DNA of 64,000 nucleotides, taken from contig NC_049993.1 of assembly GCF_000003815.2 (NCBI RefSeq), forward strand, positions 6,406,489 through 6,470,488, given 5' to 3'. Position numbers and translations under genes: made by a program. Of the stretch, positions 58,303 to 64,000 are shown one piece after another. The stretch is from Branchiostoma floridae. Taxonomy: Eukaryota; Chordata; Leptocardii; Amphioxiformes; Branchiostomatidae. The notes beneath the pieces are model-generated. The model saw only the letters and a program-made list of their open reading frames with translations. It was not told the origin of the DNA and made no database searches. Within the stretch, counting starts at the first letter, position 1. Each line of letters begins with the position of its first letter.

Positions 58303-60453
58303 CCCCCCTCCCCACCCAAAAAAAATGCTAAAGCTTCATGGACAGAAGCTTACTGGCGTACCTAAAAACACAGTGACCTGCAAACGATCAATCGTTCAAC
58401 TACAAGCTAGGAATACGTGCCCATGTAAATATTACTAACACACCTGAACTTCACCTGCCTCGTCATTCCCAATCACAAACCAGTTGCGCGCGTTTCCTTA
58501 TCGTTATACGTTCTATTTTATAATATATATATCTCATATCAAGAACTTTTTATCAAGTTGGTCATAGCGGCCACTTGTAACAAACAACATGCACGCGCAA
58601 CTGCGAATAATTACAATGATCTTTATTTGCATGTTCAGTAGTTAAATAAAACGTTTCTGTAAAGAATCTTTACGGTGTCAGTGGGAGAGACAAAACAACT
58701 AAGGCTATGCTACACTATACGTACATCTATCGTTTACAAAATAGCCAAATATGTCATGCTATGCTATTCAAAAGATAATACATGAAATGTCAAACAGTAA
58801 AAGGGAGGATTGACATTAAAAACAGAAAGGTCAGGACTTCAAATGCAAACAATATGGGACGGGTGGCATCCACAGACCCTAGGATTAGTTAACGGAGATT
58901 GATTGGACTATTAATTATACCTTTACAAAGCCTCAAAATGATTTCTAGGTAATCCCTTAACAACGCCCCGATAGGGTTACAATAATTGAACACAGGAAAC
59001 TATAAGACTGCTGTGGCATTGGATATCATCTAGGCGAACACGTGCATTTCTTCCAAGCTATATGTGTCAAACGTAAAGATAAATTACACGCAGCAAATAA
59101 AAGAAAGCTAGTTCTTCTGTTAAGTAAATCTTTTGAGTGAAAACCACTTAAAAAGTACCAAAGTAGTATAAGAATGTCAGTCCAAGAAGTGGCAGGTGTC
59201 TTAGCATTTTCCCTGGACAGTGTTACATGTAGCAAAGTTGAGGGGAAATCAGAATACTGAACGATACTATACCAAGTACCATTTTGAAACGAGAATGTGG
59301 TGATCCTTGCTGGTTTGAAACTTTTTTTTTCCGCAATGACGTACTAAAGAGGTGACTTACAATCTTTTTGGCACCAACAAATGGTCTCAATATCACTCTA
59401 CTTCCCATTTACCTTCAAGCGAATTCCTTCACCTAATAGGCTTATGATTATGTAGACTATGTACACAGGTGGATTGAGCTGGGATTGTCGTACAGTCATT
59501 AGCCTTATGATTGACCAGTTTCTGAACCCCGGCATTATGAGCGCCCCAACAGATAAATAAATCAAAACAACCCGTAAGACAGTATAAATCATTTCGTCAA
59601 CTCAAAGCAACAAGGTCCGATTCACATCTTGATCGAGCTTCAGTTTGGTGTTCCTTACCCCCGCTAGCCCAAGGCCTAGAGAACAACACAAACACAAAAG
59701 ATAATACTGGTAAGATGGTACTGATAGTACTGGTCTCAGGACCCAGACATCACGTTTCAGTATGCGTTTAAAAATGAAGAATATGCGTTTGACGCGTCAC
59801 CAGGTGAGAACCTGTGTACCCACTTGTTCCCAACGAAAGCGGCAATGAAAACGACATGAGGGTCAATTATCCTTTTAGCAGAAGCTAGTAGTTATTAAGA
59901 AACGAATTGTCGAAGATTGCCAGGTGCGCGGATGAAAGGCGATGCCGACATGTTGACTGACAGGTGTAGGCGGACTCACGCAGGTTTATCACTTTCATGG
60001 TGTTACAAGTAGGTGCAACACTGTGTAACACAGGAGAATGTACTGTCCTGAAAGTTGGCAATATTCTTAAGTGATGCGTATGATTATGACACCTTTCGAC
60101 ACCCTTTGTCTGCGCTTAGAAGAGTCGGTTACACTCCATCAATCAGAGTGGTGCGCGCCCTTAGGTGGATATTTCCATGTGATTAATGATCCCCGTCCCT
60201 GGATCTATGTCTACAAATGTAGTAGCACAAATCTCCGTGCGGTTTCGTTTATCGTCACTTTGAGCAATGCACACACGTCAAACGGTATCTTTTGACTGAA
60301 ATATATATCATGGCCAATCAAAAGTCTGAATACTCGCATAATAATCGCAAACATGTGACGACCTCATAATGAATATGAAATGAGGCTTCTGATAAGTCAA
60401 TGTCGCTTATTACATGACATATATGACAGCAGAGTCATGATTTCTTATTTATT
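58303..60453. other. Intergenic region upstream of the SLC45-like gene
   Basis: No confident coding exon. Minus-strand AATAAA near 58626 and a quiet ~1-kb stretch beyond it would fit a minus-strand 3' UTR, but no matching coding exon is seen. A non-coding first exon of the downstream gene may lie here. Confidence 0.3.
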
Positions 60454-60482
60454 TTTTCTTCCAGCCTGACGCATCAGCAGTG

Positions 60483-60685
60483 ATGGAGACCGAAGAGCAG
60501 ACGCCGCTGCTGCGGAGAGACTCCGCCGCGTCCTCCGCCTCCGTGCCCGCCGTGCCGCGGCGCCCTTGGAGACAGCTGCTGATGAACGGCTCGATCCTGC
60601 TCGGGCGGGAGTTCTGCTACGCTCTGGAGGCCGCCCTCGTGCTGCCCGTGCTCATGACTATCGGCATGCCCAGGGAGCTGTACAG
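60483..60685 (+). CDS. Gene 3: SLC45-family transporter, first coding exon
   Basis: An ATG at 60483, 30 bases after a strong acceptor (TTTTTTCTTCCAG), opens 67 codons ending at TACAG|GTAAGG in phase 2. After a hydrophilic start, WRQLLMNGSILLGREFCYAL and EAALVLPVLMTIGMP form the first membrane helix. GREFCYA-(V/L/M)-E-(A/T)-A is the hallmark of SLC45A1/A2/A4-type proton-coupled sugar transporters (12-helix MFS). The N-terminus has an acidic dileucine signal (EQTPLL), which in other transporters directs endolysosomal sorting. The exon is much more GC-rich than its surroundings. The remaining exons are not seen before the window end. The SLC45 subtype cannot be assigned. Confidence 0.85.
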
Positions 60686-61046
60686 GTAAGGACATTACAC
60701 TCTTTCTACGGGTGCATGGTAAGAACACAACACACTTTAATACCGAGAACTTCATTTCAAGTAGAGGAAAGAGAATTGAAATCTCTCATGGATTTCAATA
60801 AAAGTCTCGCGGATTTCAATTAAACGGATATCAAGCTATTTACCCAATTCGTGTTTCCGCTACGTTTATGTAGCAAGAACCACGGGCTTAAGTTGGATCA
60901 AACGGAACACAAATAAGCAACGGATCCGGACAAATATCTAACGTTGTGGTTCTTGAAACAAAGTCATAAATGTTGAGAACTTGAGATGATTCTTCCCAGC
61001 AATCTGATAATAACTTACAGGACATCGTTACATGGGCGGCATCGCT

Positions 61047-61312
61047 ATAGTAAATGTATTACTTTGTCTAGACAGAACAGTAAAGCAATAAACAAGCTGT
61101 TGTCTGTTGCCATATTGAATCAGGTAAGTGAAAATTGTCCGCTAGTTATGGGCAGTTTTGACACATGTGTGACACCCAAAGATGTTTGAAAGGCGTTATA
61201 ATAATGTATTAACTTGTTTAGAAATAGCAACAAAGCAATAAACAAGTTGTTGTCTGTTACCGCGTTAAATCGGGTAGGTGAAAATTGTCCGCTAGTAACC
61301 CCCAAAGATGTT
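61047..61312. repeat. 150-bp tandem duplication
   Basis: AAAGCAATAAACAAG(C/T)TGTTGTCTGTT and GTGAAAATTGTCCGCTAGT recur with a 150-base offset (61086 versus 61236). The copies are diverged. Confidence 0.7.
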
Positions 61313-61379
61313 TCAATAAAAATGTTATCACCATAGAATGCTGCATTTCAAAGCAGCCGTCTGTATACGTACGCAACTT

Positions 61380-62027
61380 ACACAAAATAGTGACCGAGTG
61401 GATTGAAGACAGAAGGAAAATGTCCAGACTTTCCATGATGTACAAAATGACCAAAAACTGCTGGACTTACCTACCAGTAAGTATCTAATACCAGCTCAAA
61501 AAAAGAACAAGAAACAGTCATGCCCTCAAGTACCAGAATAACCAACCTAGCATTGATGCATGCGTTCTAAAATTCGCACTTTCCCAGAACTCTTAGAGAA
61601 TTGTACACATTGTGGAATTTGTTATCACCAAGCAGAGTATGGGCATCTTCTCTGGGTAGTTTTAAAGAGCACCTGCAGATAGATGTGCAAAAGTTAGGTG
61701 TGACGGATCGTTCGGTAATTGTATCATAAGGAACGAATTGCGCTTTATGAACATATCAGAAAAGAGTTCCCATATTTTAAACATTTTAATGCGACGGATA
61801 AATTTCTATTTTTTATGCGCCTAGATAAACCTTGTATATCAAGCATTATCTGTTCCTATATCTACACCTGTACAAAGAAGCGAGAAGATGTCGACCATCC
61901 TATTAGCCTAGTACCTTCAATTAGTTAAATTGTATCTTGTTGTCTCTGCATGTCTGTTATGTCTGTTATCAGTGACCTGTACCTAGCCCGTCGAGGCATG
62001 AATGTACAATAAAGGTCTTTCAATATT
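61380..62027 (+). mobile_element. Retrotransposon RT C-terminal relic (plus strand)
   Basis: Fragments in shifting frames read DRRKMSRLSMMYKMTKN, then FPRTLREL..WN.L, GSFKEHLQ, and FPYFKHFNATDKFLFFM. This is the order of the closing part of a non-LTR ORF2, ending at GTACAATAAAGG near 62012. It is frameshifted and 5' truncated. Confidence 0.62.
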
Positions 62028-62260
62028 ACCAACTGCTGCCGCGCCGCGTGCCTGCAAAGCTGGTGTTTTACGCCGAAAGGCGGTTATACCGGCTATATAA
62101 AAATTTAGACACAGATACAAATTGATGGATTCTTTACTTCTAGGCAAAGTTGGTTATTTTCACATGGTTCAACAAAGAAAGTGGTCTCGATCCAGTTTAA
62201 CTTCACTGTGGTCGTGACAGGGAGGTCGTGACAGACGCTATGTACAGTATTTACAGGTTC

Positions 62261-62567
62261 ATCTATTTATTTATTTATTCGTTTGGCTGGCATCACAGAC
62301 AGTCAAGGTCGCACAACTATCATAAAGGACTGGTCTTGGGAGAGAAACACAAAATACAAAAATACATACAGGTTCATTGTACCGGGGAAATTCCCCTAGC
62401 TCTTTTAGACAAGCACAATGATCAGTGGACCACGGCTTAACGTCCTGTCCTAAGGAGTGCAACCCTTTCCGGTAGCGTGCATGTCGGGTGAGCGACACAG
62501 TCGAATTCGAACTCACGGCTTTTAGTCTAGAGGCAAGGTCGCTATTGAACCACTGAACTACACAGAC
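62261..62567 (-). mobile_element. tRNA-derived SINE
   Basis: On the minus strand: A box TAGTTCAGTGG (62560-62550) and B box GAGTTCGAATTC (62514-62503), 46 nt apart as in a tRNA. A body follows with a CACGGCTTAACGTCC-type region, and the tail is (AAAT)n ending at 62262. The body type resembles tRNA-SINEs seen across marine deuterostomes; that assignment is from memory of the family, not a search. Confidence 0.75.
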
Positions 62568-62584
62568 GCAGGGTGGAAACTCAT

Positions 62585-62960
62585 TACAACAAGCTTTATT
62601 GACACGACAAAAAGTACAGTGACCTTTGTATCGTGAACTAAAAACTACAAAAATGTAGATACAGAATAAATCTTTAAACTATACTAAATAAACAATATAG
62701 GATAATAAGAAAACCTCCATACAATTAGGGTATGGGCTAGACATGAGTGTCACTATCTTTTCTAATCACAAAGCAATCTTTTATGTATTTACCTATCTTA
62801 GCATTATGAGGACTGTCGGATCTAAAGATAGAGTAAAATCTACTTCTGGTATCGAGTATTTTGAACAGCAGTTGTACTCATTGTTATCCTATTAAAAGAA
62901 CATTTGTCACTTGAAATGTCATCTTTGGTCTGTATAAAAATCGCACAGTGGCCGAGTGCA
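62585..62960 (-). mobile_element. Retrotransposon 3' fragment (minus strand)
   Basis: Same 3' end as the module at 19665-19870 in the array (GACACGACAAAAAGTACAGTGAC.., GAGTGTCACTATCTTTTCT). The minus-strand frame reads TKDDISSDKCSFNRI, a decayed EDE-x-HF-x-x-x-C region. Directly beyond, 62956-63150 on the plus strand reads VCPLCQELIDECRFWLYD, another zinc-knuckle-like RT tail. Confidence 0.6.
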
Positions 62961-63286
62961 CGCGCGTAGCCTGTATTCCGCCCAACGTCCCGATATTGAG
63001 TGCAAACTCGTCGAGCATGTTTCCTGCCACGTGACATGCACAGCACGTGCAAATCAAACCCGGAGAATCCAGAAAACATCGTGTGACCCGAGGGTTTGTC
63101 CACTCTGTCAAGAACTAATAGACGAATGTCGCTTTTGGCTGTATGACTGAAATATTTCTAGATGCGTGATTTACTCTGTCAATCAATGACATTTATTTAA
63201 ATTGGGATAGTAAGTCTATCGTACTCTAGACCGGTACTAGTATCCGTGGATTCTAAAGGACGGGATTTTTAGTACAATCGGCTTAA

Positions 63287-63516
63287 CCCTTAAACTGCCA
63301 GAGTTCCAGCACTATAAAATGCTATCAGTGCCAGGGTGGGCTGCTGACCTCCAAAAAGAACCCCCCGAACAAGGCCGAAGTCCCTAACTTCAGGGGTTCG
63401 TGAGCTATGCGCGCGCAAAGTTGCTACTTCGGGGGAATACGCTATCCCAGATATATCCGGGTGCGGCACACAGGACATGTATATGTGTGCCGGATATATC
63501 CGGGTTTGGCAGTTTA
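63287..63516. mobile_element. 230-bp TTAA-flanked MITE (piggyBac-like)
   Basis: Flanked by TTAA on both sides (63283-63286 and 63517-63520). The ends TTAAACTGCCAGA and TTTGGCAGTTTA are inverted, and subterminal GATATATCCGG / GGCACACA motifs form a second palindrome near the right end. TTAA duplication plus C-rich ends fits piggyBac-derived MITEs. Confidence 0.62.
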
Positions 63517-64000
63517 TTAAACCTACCACAGCTGTGTTAGACGGATTTCATACATTCATCCTATAATGTTAAAACCAAAGGAATGTACCATGATAATACC
63601 TGACAGCACAGGTATACAGCAGAGCACTGTAGGTGGTCAGCAACAAGGCAGGTGTCACTGTGTGAAGCGTATGATGGAACGGTGGCAGACAATGGAGTCT
63701 ACTGTTAACTATTTTGGGACAAGCAAGACGTTATATAGAATAACGTTCTTGGGACAAGTTATTGTTTTGACAACGAAACTACTGTTTATTTAGTTTCTAT
63801 CGTTAATGCAATGTCCCTTGACCTGTCTTTTGAAGGCAGTGTTACAGTTGAAAAGAACGGCATGCTACGTGGTTTACATGCAAACAGAAAACATGTTATT
63901 TCATGTCACAGACTGTATACAGAGCTCCATCTAAGATAATTGATGACTCCGTAGGTTTCTTGAGATCTCTTCTGACTCAATTCCAGTCAAAGTGTATGTA

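Larger units (their letters stand above)
60686..64000. other. SLC45-like gene intron 1 (to window end)
   Basis: No exon continuing the MFS reading (expected next: a WFLSPILG-like segment) is seen. The intron holds a 150-bp tandem duplication, retroelement tails, a SINE and a TTAA-flanked MITE, listed separately. Confidence 0.55.

Overview
The window looks like draft genomic sequence of a cephalochordate (lancelet, Branchiostoma-like). The evidence is: spliced genes with GT-AG introns in matching phases; a secreted-side kringle/LDLa/kringle architecture on a mucin stalk (this sort of domain shuffling is typical of amphioxus); an SLC45-type transporter; a tRNA-derived SINE; many MITE-like elements and non-LTR retrotransposon tails; and seven N gaps. 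The species call is inference. No bacterial, CRISPR or operon structure is present.

Layout. (1) 1-6242, + strand: the 3' part of a gene for a very Thr/Ser-rich, N-glycosylation-rich, single-pass membrane protein. Its 5' end lies outside the window. The mucin-like exon runs to 5355 and is followed by three tail exons at 5532-5566, 5884-5940 and 6121-6242. (2) 6243-9324: intergenic DNA with MITEs, including a 525-bp element with perfect 32-bp terminal inverted repeats. (3) 9325-18557, + strand: a complete nine-exon gene encoding signal peptide, kringle, LDLa, kringle, about 750 residues of Ser/Thr-rich stalk, one membrane helix and a tyrosine-bearing tail. Its introns hold a 43-bp minisatellite, a GC-palindrome MITE and an 1.8-kb element with about 240-bp inverted repeats. 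(4) about 18950-47350: a tandem array of 3.6-4.7-kb composite units. Four units each carry a decayed copy of the transmembrane exon of gene 2, including its splice donor. The fourth unit is split by a 10.45-kb foldback-type element (34805-45257) whose arms are built of ~295-bp direct subrepeats. (5) 47.4-60.4 kb: no recognised gene; retroelement tails, MITEs, hairpins and a repeat-poor stretch. (6) 60483-60685, + strand: the first coding exon of an SLC45-family transporter, whose remainder lies in or beyond the repeat-containing intron that runs to the window end.

How the genes relate. Genes 1 and 2 are tandem and in the same orientation. Both are mucin-stalk type I membrane proteins, and their cytoplasmic tails share an ordered set of short motifs: V-Y-(T/S)-N, then (Y/F)-(E/D)-D-P-x-x-L-W, then N-x-D-D-V-K. 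I infer that they are paralogous surface receptors or adhesion proteins with a conserved SH2-dockable tail. The array downstream of gene 2 appears to have amplified a fragment of this same gene together with transposon sequence. Both mucin exons contain apparent single-base frame breaks. Whether these are assembly errors or real lesions cannot be decided from the sequence alone.
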